From an uncultured candidate division Zixibacteria bacterium (GTDB taxonomy: Bacteria; Zixibacteria; MSB-5A5; GN15; FEB-12), in NCBI GenBank assembly GCA_913009765.1, contig CAJVYT010000165.1, positions 1 to 8,850 of the forward strand: 8,850 bases of DNA, written 5' to 3'. The notes under the pieces were generated by a model. That model saw nothing but the letters and a program-made list of their open reading frames with translations. It had not been told where the DNA came from and did no database searches. This document shows, one piece after another, positions 1 through 6,149 of this stretch; positions within the stretch are counted from its first letter, which is position 1, and every line of letters begins with the position of its first letter. A program made the translations under genes and the position numbers.

Positions 1-57
1 ATGATACGGCGACCACCGAGATCTACACTCTTTCCCTACACGACGCTCTTCCGATCT
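1..57 (+). other. Illumina P5/TruSeq universal adapter (artefact)
   Basis: The first 57 bases equal the Illumina TruSeq universal (P5) adapter lacking only its first A, ending in CTCTTCCGATCT. This is library DNA, not genome. The genomic insert starts at 58. Translating it gives the familiar contaminant peptide MIRRPPRSTLFPYTTLFRS, open to a stop at 106-108, which should not be annotated. Confidence 0.99.
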
Positions 58-162
58 ACAACAGGAAAATTCATTATAGTTATTTTTCCATATTTCAAAA
101 TTACATGATTCTTTCTCCAAATCAATGATTGTACGTTTTTTTAAATCGTAATATTCATTCAT
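58..162 (-). CDS. N-terminal fragment of an unidentified cassette protein
   Basis: An ATG on the minus strand (160-162) opens a reading frame of 35 codons with no stop before it runs into the adapter at 57, so only the N-terminus survives. The peptide begins MNEYYDLKKRTIIDLEKES and is charged, with no signal peptide or membrane segment. It starts about 25 bases beyond the end of the attC-like site at 187-316, and on the same strand as the other cassette genes, which is where the first gene of the next integron cassette is expected. An AAAGAGAA stretch upstream is a weak ribosome site at best. I do not recognise a family. The frame is short and A+T-rich, so chance openness is possible, but its position supports it. 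Confidence 0.5.
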
Positions 163-186
163 AATTTTCTCTTTTTTTAAATTACC

Positions 187-316
187 GCCAACGGTTAGTA
201 TATGAAAAGTAGGCGATTTCGAAGCACTTCACTGTCAAAATACGATGAAGATTGAAACGAGCTACAACTCTTAAATTTACAACTGTCCCGCCTATTTTTT
301 ATATACATTGTTAGCT
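187..316 (-). other. attC-like integron recombination site
   Basis: This is an imperfect palindrome of 130 bases. The left arm (187-215, GCCAAC...GTATATGAAAAGTAGGCG) pairs with the right arm (289-316, CGCCTATTTTTTATATAC...GTTAGCT), with the outer 7-base core GTTAGCT (310-316) and the partner GCCAAC (187-192). The mismatches and unpaired bases between the arms are what folded attC sites show. On the minus strand it starts 10 bases after the stop of the nucleotidyltransferase gene, the normal place for a cassette's own attC. GTTAGC-type ends are common in Bacteroidota arrays. No integrase gene is visible in the window. Confidence 0.75.
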
Positions 317-326
317 TGTCGTTTTT

Positions 327-725
327 TTATTTCCCAAGAACTTCTGACGTTATATCTAATGCATATTTTTCTGTCTCAACCGCTTTCGTTGACATTTTAG
401 TTTTACCTTTCTCGTAAAAAAGAATGTGAATTCTTAACGGATTTTCTTTTTCCCAGGTAGGACAATTTGCATATCCCATTTTCATGTGTTGCACAACAAC
501 ATTTCTTCCAATATTTATGCTTTCTATTTTCAATTTAATATCCTCATATGAACCTTTATAGTCGATTAAAAAATCTATGTCTTTTGCATCTTCGATTGGA
601 ATTAGTTTTAATGTTGAACCGAATAAACTTACACTTTTGATATTTTCTTTACAATCAATCAAAAGGTTGTTTAAGTCGCGAATTGCAGTTTTTACAACTG
701 GATGTGAAATAGTGAAATTTTCCAT
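327..725 (-). CDS. Small nucleotidyltransferase-fold protein
   Basis: This 132-residue protein carries the nucleotidyltransferase (polymerase beta-like) signature: SLFGST with Gly36-Ser37, eleven residues, then Asp49-Ile-Asp51 in KDIDFLIDY. In this fold the two Asp bind the metal that activates the NTP. The usual third acidic residue on a later strand is not obvious: the matching strand reads LRIHILFYE, with His100 where Asp is expected, so activity could be altered. The length fits minimal (MNT-like) enzymes rather than CD-NTases or poly(A) polymerases. It starts at ATG 10 bases after the stop of the membrane-protein gene (736-1443) and ends 10 bases before an attC-like site, so the two share one integron cassette. 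No clear Shine-Dalgarno site is seen. The substrate is unknown; modification of protein, tRNA or a small molecule are all possible. Confidence 0.75.
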   Translation of the reverse strand: MENFTISHPVVKTAIRDLNNLLIDCKENIKSVSLFGSTLKLIPIEDAKDIDFLIDYKGSYEDIKLKIESINIGRNVVVQHMKMGYANCPTWEKENPLRIHILFYEKGKTKMSTKAVETEKYALDITSEVLGK

Positions 726-735
726 GATATTTTAT

Positions 736-1443
736 TTATGTTAGTAAAAGAGTTAAACCAATTGAAATTAGGGCTCCTATTATCATATTTAGTAGGACTT
801 GAAGCCATTTCCCATATTTAGGATTTAATCCCCAAAACTTTTTTTCATAGGTTGCCAAAGTCGGAACAAATTCATTTCTTGCTAAACTTCGATTTTGAAA
901 GTGAATAGAATTTTTCTCAATACTTGTATTGTCTGGATGTGTATTTAAAATTGTTAAGTGGTTCGGCATATGAATATAAATATCAAGTACATCACATTCA
1001 AATTCATTTGCAATCCAATACCAAACCACACCATTTCCTCCAAATATTTTACTTATATCTGAAACACCCTCAATTTTTGTTACACATTTATATGAAAATG
1101 AATAAGTCTCACCTATTTTTAATTCTTTGTCAAATGCTAAGGTTAGGCAAGCATTTTTTGACGCATTTGCCAACGAACTAACTTTAAAAAGTAATCCATT
1201 ATCTCCATTGTCTGGTGCTTCTGTTCCTTTAGTCACATATTTGACCTTAAAATCCTTTTTTTGATATGCAAATACTTCTCTCCATTCATCTTTTGAATCT
1301 CCAATTTTTTGAATTTCATACTTATACAAATAAGTTGCAGACTTGTAAGTCTTTTTATCTAAATAAATGTCGATGGAACAGCTTAAAATTTTAAAACTAT
1401 TTCTAACATCATCTCGAAGTAGTCTATTATCTATATCTGACAT
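736..1443 (-). CDS. Hypothetical C-terminally anchored membrane protein
   Basis: This 235-residue protein belongs to no family I recognise. Residues 1 to about 200 look soluble and strand-rich (for example NGLLFKVSS, ACLTLAFDKEL, GETYSFSYKC, DVLDIYIHMP), suggesting a beta-sandwich, with a WYWIANEF aromatic patch near 141-148. Residues about 213-235 (LQVLLNMIIGALISIGLTLL) form one strong hydrophobic helix at the very end, and there is no N-terminal signal, so it is probably tail-anchored with the soluble domain in the cytoplasm. It is the first gene of its cassette, starting 47 bases after the attC-like end at 1490, and is followed 10 bases later by the nucleotidyltransferase gene. The pairing suggests they act together, with this protein as the membrane-located partner or effector; that is inference. 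Confidence 0.7.
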   Translation of the reverse strand: MSDIDNRLLRDDVRNSFKILSCSIDIYLDKKTYKSATYLYKYEIQKIGDSKDEWREVFAYQKKDFKVKYVTKGTEAPDNGDNGLLFKVSSLANASKNACLTLAFDKELKIGETYSFSYKCVTKIEGVSDISKIFGGNGVVWYWIANEFECDVLDIYIHMPNHLTILNTHPDNTSIEKNSIHFQNRSLARNEFVPTLATYEKKFWGLNPKYGKWLQVLLNMIIGALISIGLTLLLT

Positions 1444-1489
1444 ATCGTTTAGGTTTTAATTTTGTAGTTTGTCTTTTTTCAAAATGCAA

Positions 1490-1553
1490 GCTAACGTTCG
1501 TGTATGGTTATTGTGCTTATACCGCCGATTTGGGCGAATAAGCACAGTTGTTT
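1490..1553 (-). other. Compact or partial attC-like hairpin
   Basis: A perfect 9-base inverted repeat, TGTGCTTAT (1512-1520) and ATAAGCACA (1538-1546), encloses an inner CGCC/GGCG stem (1523-1526, 1533-1536) with a six-base loop. On the minus strand the site ends in CGTTAGCTTGC, the same GTTAGC core as the site at 310-316. The outer part of the arm at 1547-1553 does not match its partner at 1495-1511, so the site is either short or decayed. It marks the start of the membrane-protein and nucleotidyltransferase cassette. Confidence 0.55.
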
Positions 1554-1766
1554 ATATTTTTCTTATCATTTTTTTAACTCCTTTACTCAAAAAAATCATC
1601 AATAGGATTTTTTATTTTATCTATTGCTCTTTTACTACAGTTTCGAGTCTCGTCACCTAAATTAGGGGTAAAAGAATTCAAATAAATCTCAAAACAAGTT
1701 TAAAATAATGGAAAAAAGACTTGATTATTTCATAAAAAATACAGGTCGCAACAATATATAACATAT

Positions 1767-1772
1767 TATAAT
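1767..1772 (+). promoter_or_regulatory. Possible -10 box for the transposase
   Basis: A perfect TATAAT lies 65 bases before the transposase start. No good -35 box is found at 16-18 bases upstream (the sequence there is GGTCGC-like), and the area is A+T-rich, so this could be chance. Confidence 0.25.
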
Positions 1773-1823
1773 AACAGGACTTATGAGGTGTGTGATCTTC
1801 TTATAGGAGCTTTATTAACCTAT

Positions 1824-1829
1824 AAGGAG
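1824..1829 (+). promoter_or_regulatory. Ribosome binding site of the transposase
   Basis: AAGGAG sits seven bases before the ATG at 1837. It is the strongest Shine-Dalgarno site in fragment A and settles the transposase start. Its strength contrasts with the weak or absent sites before the A+T-rich cassette genes, in line with a foreign origin of the element. Confidence 0.75.
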
Positions 1830-1836
1830 AAAACTC

Positions 1837-3141
1837 ATGGAGAACACACACCTTCTGTCTCTGCTTGTTCTTTGGCTTAATTTCATGCTTCAAGTAATCC
1901 CGATGCGTCTGGCATCCACCTACATGGAGCTTTTAATCGGAATCCTGATGTCGTCCGGTGGTCACGTCACCGATGCCCTTTTGGCCGTGGGACATCGGAA
2001 GAAATTCTCCACTTACTACTGGCTGCTGACTCACGGGAAATGGAAATGGACTCAGACGCCCAAACAATTTATTCGGCTGGTGACCTTCTTTTTCCCCCGA
2101 TTGGAATGGAACCTGATTGTGGATGATTTTATCAACCCCAGGTCCTCAAAGAAGGTTCCCTATGGCGCCTATTGCCATGATCATGGACAGAAGCCCAATC
2201 GGCCCCAATTCATCTGGGGACAACAGATGGTGGCTCTGGGACTTTCCATAAGCTATGGTAAAATCTGGGCTTCTCTGCCTCTGGTGCTTCGCGTTCACAA
2301 GGGAACAGGAAACCGAAGCAAAATCACAACGGCCGTCTTTCTGGTTCGATGGCTGGCTCCCATCTTCCGGCAGGCTGGCACCAAAAAGCTCCGTGTGCTG
2401 GTCGATGCCTGGTACATGAAAGGGCCCTTTATTCTGCCTTTGCTCAAACAGCGCATTCATGTGATTGGCCAGGTGCGAAAGGACACCGTTCTGTTTGATT
2501 TCCCAATCGAACAGAATAACCACAGGAGGGGACGCCCCAGAAAATACGGACGAAAGTGGACGCTTCAGGATTTCAAAGAACACTTGTCACTGCATACAGC
2601 CAATTTGAGAATCTATGGAAACAAGCCCAAAAGGGTGAAATATTATTCCAAAAAGCTCAAAGCTCGATTTCTAAAAGGAGAACCGGTCATTGCCGTCTGG
2701 TCCCAGTTGCCGAAGCAAAAAAGCTGGACGCTGATTCTCTCTACCGATCTGGACCTGACGCCGGAACAAATTATTAAGCTCTTCAGCAAACGCTGGAAGA
2801 CTGAACCGATGTTTAATGAAATCAAGCATTTCTTTGGTGTGGCCAAAGCCTGGCAACGCTCCAGTCGTTCCCTGCATCGCTGGCTGTCCATGCTGTCATT
2901 GGCCTATGCTTTAACACGACTCTTGTCCTTGATTATGAACACGAAAAAGAACAGAGAGGCTCTCCCTCCGATTCCCTGGAGGAGAAAATCACCGGCCACG
3001 GCCGGACTGACCCGAATGGCCGTCCAAGTGTTTTTTCGGCGTTTTGGGTTCTGGATGCTCTGGAAACCAAAGTACAAAAAATTAATCCTTGAAAATGAAC
3101 AGTTTTTGCGTCAAAGAACAACAACGCGTCAACAATCTTGA
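1837..3141 (+). CDS. DDE transposase, IS701/IS4-like
   Basis: A 434-residue transposase that would cut and rejoin the ends of its element. It has the RNase H-like DDE layout: first acid in LIVDDFINP (Asp96/97), followed by KKVPYGAYCHDHG and the FIWGQQMVALGL segment typical of DDE_5/IS701-type enzymes; second in LRVLVDAWY (Asp190); third in RWKTEPMFNEIKHFFG (Glu323, with Glu328 as alternative), which resembles the RW-x-x-E motif near the C-terminal end of the IS4 superfamily. A basic stretch HRRGRPRKYGRK (229-240) may contact DNA. The length matches a complete enzyme (about 400-450 residues), and no frameshift is seen, so it may still be active. Assignment to IS701 rather than another IS4-superfamily group is from motifs alone. 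Confidence 0.85.
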   Translation: MENTHLLSLLVLWLNFMLQVIPMRLASTYMELLIGILMSSGGHVTDALLAVGHRKKFSTYYWLLTHGKWKWTQTPKQFIRLVTFFFPRLEWNLIVDDFINPRSSKKVPYGAYCHDHGQKPNRPQFIWGQQMVALGLSISYGKIWASLPLVLRVHKGTGNRSKITTAVFLVRWLAPIFRQAGTKKLRVLVDAWYMKGPFILPLLKQRIHVIGQVRKDTVLFDFPIEQNNHRRGRPRKYGRKWTLQDFKEHLSLHTANLRIYGNKPKRVKYYSKKLKARFLKGEPVIAVWSQLPKQKSWTLILSTDLDLTPEQIIKLFSKRWKTEPMFNEIKHFFGVAKAWQRSSRSLHRWLSMLSLAYALTRLLSLIMNTKKNREALPPIPWRRKSPATAGLTRMAVQVFFRRFGFWMLWKPKYKKLILENEQFLRQRTTTRQQS

Positions 3142-3183
3142 TTATTTTGCGGTTATAACGACACTTTTCCAGACTCTTTTTGT

Positions 3184-3198
3184 CATAACTCAGTTATG
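3184..3198. repeat. Short palindrome near the IS right end
   Basis: CATAACTCAGTTATG is a perfect 7-base inverted repeat around a central C, 43 bases after the transposase stop and 37 bases inside the proposed right end. It could bind the transposase; it lacks a following T-run, so it is not a standard terminator. Confidence 0.4.
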
Positions 3199-3284
3199 AA
3201 CAGGTGAACTGTGTCTGCAAAAGTCGAAACTATAGATACAATACTAAGTATTAATATTGAAAATTCATTTATTTCTTAAACGAC

Positions 3285-3417
3285 ATATAACGTTCAATTG
3301 CTCACCTGCTCTGCCGATCAGAGAGCTTTAGTTGATAAAAATAAATGACTTAGTTTAAACCGCAAAATTTGATAGTTACGCCACTTCGGCAGAGTCAGGT
3401 GGAGCAAATTGTTAACA
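3285..3417 (-). other. attC site of the methyltransferase cassette
   Basis: The clearest attC in the window, 133 bases. The left arm (3285-3317, ATATAACG then CAATTGCTCACCTG then CTCTGCCGA) pairs with the right arm (3386-3417, TCGGCAGAGTCAGGTGGAGC then AAATTGTTAACA). The arms match except for a few unpaired bases (such as the extra C and A within CCACCTGA), the extrahelical bases by which integrases choose the attC strand. On the minus strand the methyltransferase stop codon (3412-3414) lies inside the outer box TGTTAAC, as in many integron cassettes. Its sequence is unlike the sites at 187 and 1490. Confidence 0.85.
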
Positions 3418-4149
3418 CTTCTTTTCGAATACCAACCGCATGAGGCGCGTCTCCAGTGACAATGGCTCCCTCTGCAAGTTGCCATATGCCGCTGTAAATA
3501 AAAATCCGATACCCTCAAGTAAATTCTTAAGCTCATGTGCTGAATAGATGCGCCAAAAAGTTTGCTTGACGACTGGTACGCTCTTTTCATGACGCGTAAT
3601 TGTCCCACGAATACGACTCGTAAGAATATCGAACTTACGTTCTTCAATGGCTTTGACGCCGTCGACGACCTTCTCATCTCTTGCGGCGAAATTCCGAATC
3701 AAGAAATCTCGATTGAGAAGTTCCATTAAGAATCGTCCACTTGGCTTGAGGGCATCGAAAACCTTCTTCAAAATCAAGGTTTCTTCCGAATCTTCGAAGT
3801 ACCCAAAGCTCATCCACATGATTATCGCAGCATCATATTCCAAACCGAATTCAGTATCTCTTACGTCACCCTGAATGAATTTTGGACTGACGCTCGCCTG
3901 CCTTGCGCGTTCTTCGGCCAGGGAGACATACTCAGAGTTGTATTCTATCCCAACAGCTTCGATTCCACGCTTGGCCAATTCAATGGTATGCCTTCCGGTA
4001 CCACAAAACAGATCAAGAACCTTTGACCCTGCAGTTAGTCTGAGTTCCCGAACCAAGAAATCTACATCTTTCTTGGTGTTATCTTCAGAAATACTTCCAA
4101 ATCCGGTTCGCATTCTGAAATTGTCATAAAGATCTTTGAACCATTCCAC
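3412..4149 (-). CDS. Class I SAM-dependent methyltransferase
   Basis: A complete 245-residue class I (Rossmann-fold) methyltransferase, transferring a methyl group from S-adenosylmethionine to an unknown acceptor. Motif I is VLDLFCGTGRHTIELA (44-59); the acid that ends strand 2 is Glu69 in AVGIEYN; the GDVRD segment (94-98) follows; DAAIIMWMSFGYF (106-118) is strand 4 and its loop; LKPSGRFLMELLNRD (134-148) is strand 5. The N-terminus (EWFKDLYDNF) resembles small-molecule methyltransferases more than DNA or rRNA enzymes. The start is GTG, chosen because AGGA lies 7 bases upstream and the frame begins like its relatives; the next Met is residue 13. The stop lies inside the attC at 3285-3417, so this is an integron cassette gene. 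Its G+C is higher than the cassettes at the left. It is 65 bases downstream of the STAND-TPR gene. Confidence 0.85.
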   Translation of the reverse strand: MEWFKDLYDNFRMRTGFGSISEDNTKKDVDFLVRELRLTAGSKVLDLFCGTGRHTIELAKRGIEAVGIEYNSEYVSLAEERARQASVSPKFIQGDVRDTEFGLEYDAAIIMWMSFGYFEDSEETLILKKVFDALKPSGRFLMELLNRDFLIRNFAARDEKVVDGVKAIEERKFDILTSRIRGTITRHEKSVPVVKQTFWRIYSAHELKNLLEGIGFLFTAAYGNLQREPLSLETRLMRLVFEKKC

Positions 4150-4156
4150 GATGTTT

Positions 4157-4160
4157 TCCT
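4157..4160 (-). promoter_or_regulatory. Ribosome binding site of the methyltransferase
   Basis: AGGA (within AAAAGGAAAAC on the minus strand) is seven bases before the GTG at 4147-4149 and supports that non-ATG start. Confidence 0.6.
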
Positions 4161-4214
4161 TTTGAGTGCTAGCGATTTGTTATACCCTCCGACTATTTTC
4201 ATGTATTTAAACTT

Positions 4215-5291
4215 TCACGCAGATGTTTGAGCTCGCCGTTTAGAAAGCTCAGATAAATCTTCTGCAAATTCCAAAAGTCGGAAATTATTGGGTTGCAATT
4301 TCAGGCCTCGATGGACATATGTGACTGCATCTCCTATCTGTCCTATAAATCTAGAAATTTTGCTCATAAAATAATAGCCAACAACGTTGTGATTTTTTTC
4401 AAAGTGTGTACTTGGATTGTCATGAAGGCTCTTTCTAAAAGCAATTAGACTTGCCTGATAGCTTCTCTTCATTTCAAAAAAGTTCCCTTTGCGCCACAGG
4501 TTTCGTCCAATTTGATAATGAGATTTGCCTATCATATGAAGCACATTCTTATTATCAGGAGTAATCTTCAGCAATCTTTCAAAGACCTTAATGCTCTCTT
4601 TATGCCTATTAAAACTTGCCAACGTCTTGCCCCACTCAAAAAGAATTTCCTGTTTGTCGTCATCGCTTGAATATTTTAGGGCTTTTTTAAAATACTCATC
4701 TTTCAAGTTATTTGAAAAGTCTCTCTCTGCCCTAGCCCAATGATACCAAACAAGACCATTATTAACTTCATATGATAGGGCTTGATTAAAATATTGCTCT
4801 GACCTTTTGAAATCTCCCTTACTTGCTAGAAAATAGGCTGCTCTTGCCAACGTGACCGCGATGTTGTCTGAGGAGACAGAAAAACTGTGATCGATTTCGT
4901 CAGCTGCGATTTGTTTGGAGATATTAGTAATAAATTGGTACTCTTCATTTTTGGCACTGAGTTCTGAACTCAAAGTTGCATCGGAATCTAGATTTTTCTC
5001 CAAAAAAGTTTTGGTGAGAGGCAAGATAGAATAAACTGTATCTTCCAATTCATAGTTGACATTTATGAATGATAAGCTCTTAAGTTTTTCAATGCATTCT
5101 TCAACATCAAACTCGTCTAATCCTGTTAAGAAAGATATATTATTCAGGTTAGGAATGTCTAATAGCGAAATGGAAAATAAAACCCTTCTTTCATCTTCAC
5201 TTAGTAATCTGAATGACTCATTAAATGAAAATTCAATAAGAGAGTCTTTGCTAATTTCATGTCGTTTGAGTCTTTTGATAATTTTTTTGTA
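4215..5291 (-). CDS. C-terminal part of a STAND/NB-ARC-like TPR protein
   Basis: The minus-strand frame is open from the TGA at 4215-4217 back to 5291 without any ATG, GTG or TTG strong enough to be a start, giving about 358 residues. The TTG at 5046-5048 is not a credible start: the 81 codons above it encode a coherent domain, FSFNESFRLLSEDERRVLFS, then LTGLDEFDVEECIEKLKSLS, which resembles the winged-helix region that follows the ATPase of STAND/NB-ARC proteins, continuing into YSILPLTKTFLEKNL. Then come five or six TPR-like helix pairs (AAYFLASKGDFKRSEQYFNQ, WYHWARAERDF, KESIKVFERLLKITPDNKN, YVHRGLKLQPNN). The ATPase and N-terminal effector are missing because the contig joins an adapter there. 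Such proteins are sensors in signalling or anti-phage defence. True sequence probably ends near 5282; the last few codons before 5291 are T-rich and doubtful. Confidence 0.7.
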   Translation of the reverse strand, partial: YKKIIKRLKRHEISKDSLIEFSFNESFRLLSEDERRVLFSISLLDIPNLNNISFLTGLDEFDVEECIEKLKSLSFINVNYELEDTVYSILPLTKTFLEKNLDSDATLSSELSAKNEEYQFITNISKQIAADEIDHSFSVSSDNIAVTLARAAYFLASKGDFKRSEQYFNQALSYEVNNGLVWYHWARAERDFSNNLKDEYFKKALKYSSDDDKQEILFEWGKTLASFNRHKESIKVFERLLKITPDNKNVLHMIGKSHYQIGRNLWRKGNFFEMKRSYQASLIAFRKSLHDNPSTHFEKNHNVVGYYFMSKISRFIGQIGDAVTYVHRGLKLQPNNFRLLEFAEDLSELSKRRAQTSA

Positions 5292-5340
5292 TCAATAAAT
5301 ATTTTTTTATTTTTTTTATTTTTGTCTTTTTTTTTTTTTT
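5292..5340. other. T-rich read-through artefact at the chimeric joint
   Basis: This stretch is almost pure T with a few A and G and ends in a run of T directly before the adapter. It is what the reverse complement of a read looks like after it has run through its insert, the adapter and into poly(A). The artefact may begin as early as 5282. Confidence 0.75.
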
Positions 5341-5398
5341 AATGATACGGCGACCACCGAGATCTACACTCTTTCCCTACACGACGCTCTTCCGATCT
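5341..5398 (+). other. Internal Illumina P5/TruSeq universal adapter (artefact)
   Basis: A full 58-base copy of the same adapter that opens the window, including the first A missing at position 1, again ending in CTCTTCCGATCT. It reads toward fragment B, whose insert starts at 5399. In the frame of the following vWA gene it encodes the contaminant peptide HRDLHSFPTRRSSDL, which makes that gene look as if it continued upstream. Confidence 0.99.
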
Positions 5399-5399
5399 C

Positions 5400-6077
5400 A
5401 TTAAAACTAATATCATGCTTGATAATGTTGAAAAGGGTGTTATACCTGATACGACTAAATTGTTAATCAATCCACGTGATCACATCTATCATGTAATGTC
5501 GCGTGAAAAAGATTTTGAAACACAGGCTATGGTATTTTTCATAAGGGACTACTCTGGTTCAATGTTCGGGAAACCTACTGAAGTTATTAGCACCCAACAT
5601 CTTTTCATTTATTCATGGCTAATGTATCAGTATAAAAGTAATGTTGAAACGAGATTTATTCTTCATGACACAGATGTTATTGAAGTGGATGACTTTTACA
5701 CATATCACAATTCTCAGGTTGCTGGTGGTACTAAGATATATCCCGCATATCAAAAGGTGTTGGAAATCATTGAAATTGAAAACCTAATACAAGATTATAA
5801 CATCTATATCTTTCATGGGACAGATGGAGATGACTGGCAAGGTGGTGAAGAGGATGCTATAGCTGCTATCAAATCGCTTCTTAATTATGTTAATCGATTT
5901 GGCATAACTGTGGCGAGGAATTCATGGTCATCTGAATCTGAGACCATTGTCGAAAAGTATATCAAATCCTCTAAACTACCTGAGACTCGACAGGATTTGT
6001 TTAAGATTGACGCTCTGCCCGCAGAAAGCGCATCTGAGGCGAGAATCATAGAGAGTATAAGGAGATTGGTGGTTTAG
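5400..6077 (+). CDS. yeaH: DUF444/YeaH-like vWA protein, N-terminus missing
   Basis: This is the C-terminal half of a YeaH/YhbH (DUF444, UPF0229) protein, whose full length is roughly 380-430 residues. The frame is open into the adapter, so the ATG at 5415 is an internal Met and the gene is cut at its 5' end. Counted from that Met, VFFIRDYSGSM (40-50) holds the MIDAS metal motif D-x-S-x-S, VAGGTKIYPA (102-111) carries the conserved GGT, and FHGTDGDDWQGG (133-144) matches the family DGDxW segment. DUF444 proteins work with PrkA-type kinases and SpoVR, both encoded next, in a stationary-phase and stress module; the vWA domain likely mediates metal-dependent binding to a partner. The C-terminus is complete (ESIRRLVV). 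It lies 72 bases before spoVR. Confidence 0.85.
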   Translation: MKTNIMLDNVEKGVIPDTTKLLINPRDHIYHVMSREKDFETQAMVFFIRDYSGSMFGKPTEVISTQHLFIYSWLMYQYKSNVETRFILHDTDVIEVDDFYTYHNSQVAGGTKIYPAYQKVLEIIEIENLIQDYNIYIFHGTDGDDWQGGEEDAIAAIKSLLNYVNRFGITVARNSWSSESETIVEKYIKSSKLPETRQDLFKIDALPAESASEARIIESIRRLVV

Positions 6078-6149
6078 ATTGTAGATATGAGGCATATGGC
6101 GCTTATAAAGACTTAACCATTCATTACAGCCAAGTTAGGATGCTGCTGT

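Larger units (their letters stand above)
1444..1836. other. Gene-free stretch: attC remnant, cassette remnant and IS left end
   Basis: No convincing gene lies here. From left to right it holds the 47-base leader of the membrane-protein gene, the attC-like hairpin (1490-1553), an A+T-rich remnant of a cassette (1554-1634) and the left non-coding part of the insertion sequence (about 1635-1836). The only minus-strand reading frame of note is 15 codons (1552-1599, MIFLSKGVKKMIRKI) ending at the attC, too short to support. The plus-strand frame at 1469-1660 crosses the hairpin and looks random. Confidence 0.6.
1635..3235 (+). mobile_element. Insertion sequence with DDE transposase, inserted in a cassette
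   Basis: A transposase gene is flanked by short imperfect inverted ends: CTACAGTTTCGA at 1635-1646 and, reversed, CTATAGTTTCGA at 3224-3235. These would bound an element of about 1.6 kb. No clear target duplication is seen, so the exact ends may be off by a few bases. The element reads plus-strand, opposite to all cassette genes, and its coding part is visibly richer in G+C than the flanks. Removing it would leave only about 195 bases between the attC cores at 3291 and 1495, that is, a cassette with hardly any coding capacity. IS701-family elements typically show YTAR target duplications; CTA/TAG at both ends hints at this but is not proof. Confidence 0.6.

Noticed and set aside
1..108. Plus-strand frame starting MIRRPPRSTLF
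   Set aside because: Encoded by the P5 adapter and running briefly into the insert; artefact.
187..3417. Palindromes as a CRISPR array
   Set aside because: The repeats differ from each other, are far apart and contain no unit-length spacers; they fit attC sites.
3318..3677. Minus-strand 119-codon frame overlapping the methyltransferase
   Set aside because: It lies in another frame of the methyltransferase and its attC and lacks any domain or ribosome site.
5046..5048. TTG as start of the TPR protein
   Set aside because: The same frame continues upstream for 81 codons encoding a winged-helix-like region, so the TTG is an internal Leu.
5056..5298. Plus-strand 80-codon frame divergent from the TPR gene
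   Set aside because: It is the antisense of the real N-terminal extension of the STAND-TPR gene and ends in the T-rich artefact.
5292..5340. T-run read as a Rho-independent terminator
   Set aside because: No GC-rich stem precedes it, and it abuts the adapter as expected for poly(A) read-through.
5415..5417. ATG as start of the vWA protein
   Set aside because: The frame is open into the adapter and the family has a long N-terminal region, so this is an internal Met of a truncated gene.
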